DNA from: Camarhynchus parvulus
Lineage: Eukaryota; Chordata; Aves; Passeriformes; Thraupidae
Assembly (NCBI RefSeq): GCF_901933205.1
Contig: NC_044574.1
Location: 41,821,609 to 41,885,608 of the forward strand
DNA: 64,000 nucleotides
Direction: 5' to 3'
Part shown: positions 63,809-64,000 of the stretch, one piece after another
How the letters are laid out: the number at the start of each line of letters is the position of its first letter
Position numbering within the stretch: the first letter of the stretch is position 1
Program-made: the position numbers and the translations under genes
Notes under the pieces: generated by a model
What the model was told of the DNA's origin: nothing
The model's database searches: none
What the model saw: the letters and a program-made list of their open reading frames with translations, nothing else

Positions 63809-63877
63809 ACTTCTCTATTCTATATCTCAAGAGTATGGTAAATGGTACCATACTCTTGAGGTATAGAACAGAGAAGT
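63809..63877. repeat. Near-perfect inverted repeat, 32-bp arms and 5-base loop
   Basis: The left arm (63809-63840) runs from ACTTCTCTATTCTATA to TCAAGAGTATGGTA. The right arm (63846-63877), reverse-complemented, is the same except for two transitions at arm positions 9 and 17 (30 of 32 identical). The loop is AATGG. Just outside, TTCAGA (63796-63801) and TCTGAA (63878-63883) could extend the stem after an internal loop. Read as RNA, the second mismatch forms a U-G pair on the plus strand and the first a U-G pair on the minus strand. The shape and size are pre-miRNA-like, but a template-switch inverted duplication gives the same result. Confidence 0.9.
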
Positions 63878-64000
63878 TCTGAAATATTTCAATACTAGGT
63901 TCAGCTGTAGAAATTGCCATTTAATTCACAAATGCAGAGGCTACTCAGTTTGAAATATGACCTTTTTGCTTCTAGGATGCAGATCCAAAGCTACTGTTCC
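63878..64000. other. End of window, noncoding
   Basis: Nothing is recognised here beyond the possible outer stem bases of the hairpin. Confidence 0.5.

Noticed and set aside
63846..63877. TGAGGTAT within the hairpin arm, faintly like the let-7 seed
   Set aside because: The match stops after the seed-like bases, the position in the arm is wrong, and the rest has no similarity to let-7.
1..64000. CRISPR arrays, bacterial operons, phage or plasmid features
   Set aside because: There are no regularly spaced repeats with spacers, no dense coding and no ribosome-binding sites. The repeat families are those of a bird nuclear genome.

Overview
This window looks like vertebrate, most probably avian, nuclear DNA from a gene-poor region (intergenic or inside one or more very large introns). 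The evidence is the recognisable repeat content: four or five truncated CR1-type LINE fragments ending in the ATTCTRTGATTC-like CR1 3' signature, and one solo LTR of a family I recognise from bird genomes. The DNA is AT-rich and CpG-poor, full of A/T homopolymers and short AT palindromes, with no bacterial-style gene packing. I found no complete protein-coding gene, rRNA, convincing tRNA or CRISPR array. Most reading frames of 60-110 codons are what AT-rich noncoding DNA of this length gives by chance.

Layout. 1-7.5 kb is mostly featureless AT-rich DNA with one exon-like reading frame (about 1601-1821) that follows a good 3' splice-site sequence and ends in a hydrophobic tail. 7.55-8.14 kb is a minus-oriented solo ERV LTR. 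8.1-28.9 kb is featureless except for small hairpins, tandem repeats and a minus-strand exon-like frame at 15.27-15.46 kb. 28.9-29.3 kb holds a CR1 copy whose two parts lie head to head. 30.56-30.80 kb is a small GC- and CpG-rich island carrying a CTCF-like motif. 31.8-32.3 kb holds an unrecognised 160-codon open frame. 33.7-34.5 kb is the largest CR1 fragment (plus strand, frameshifted). 34.5-60.1 kb is again mostly featureless with simple repeats. 60.1-60.4 kb and 62.6-62.9 kb are further minus-oriented CR1-like fragments. The longest open frame (181 codons, 61975-62520) lies between them, just after a near-perfect hairpin. A second, longer hairpin with 32-bp arms lies at 63.81-63.88 kb.

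No set of genes here works together, and I found no new biological system that the sequence itself supports. The items most worth checking are the two long hairpins, the three exon-like frames, the GC island with its CTCF-like site, and the internally inverted CR1. The assignment to birds and the repeat family names rest on my recollection of consensus sequences, not on a database search.
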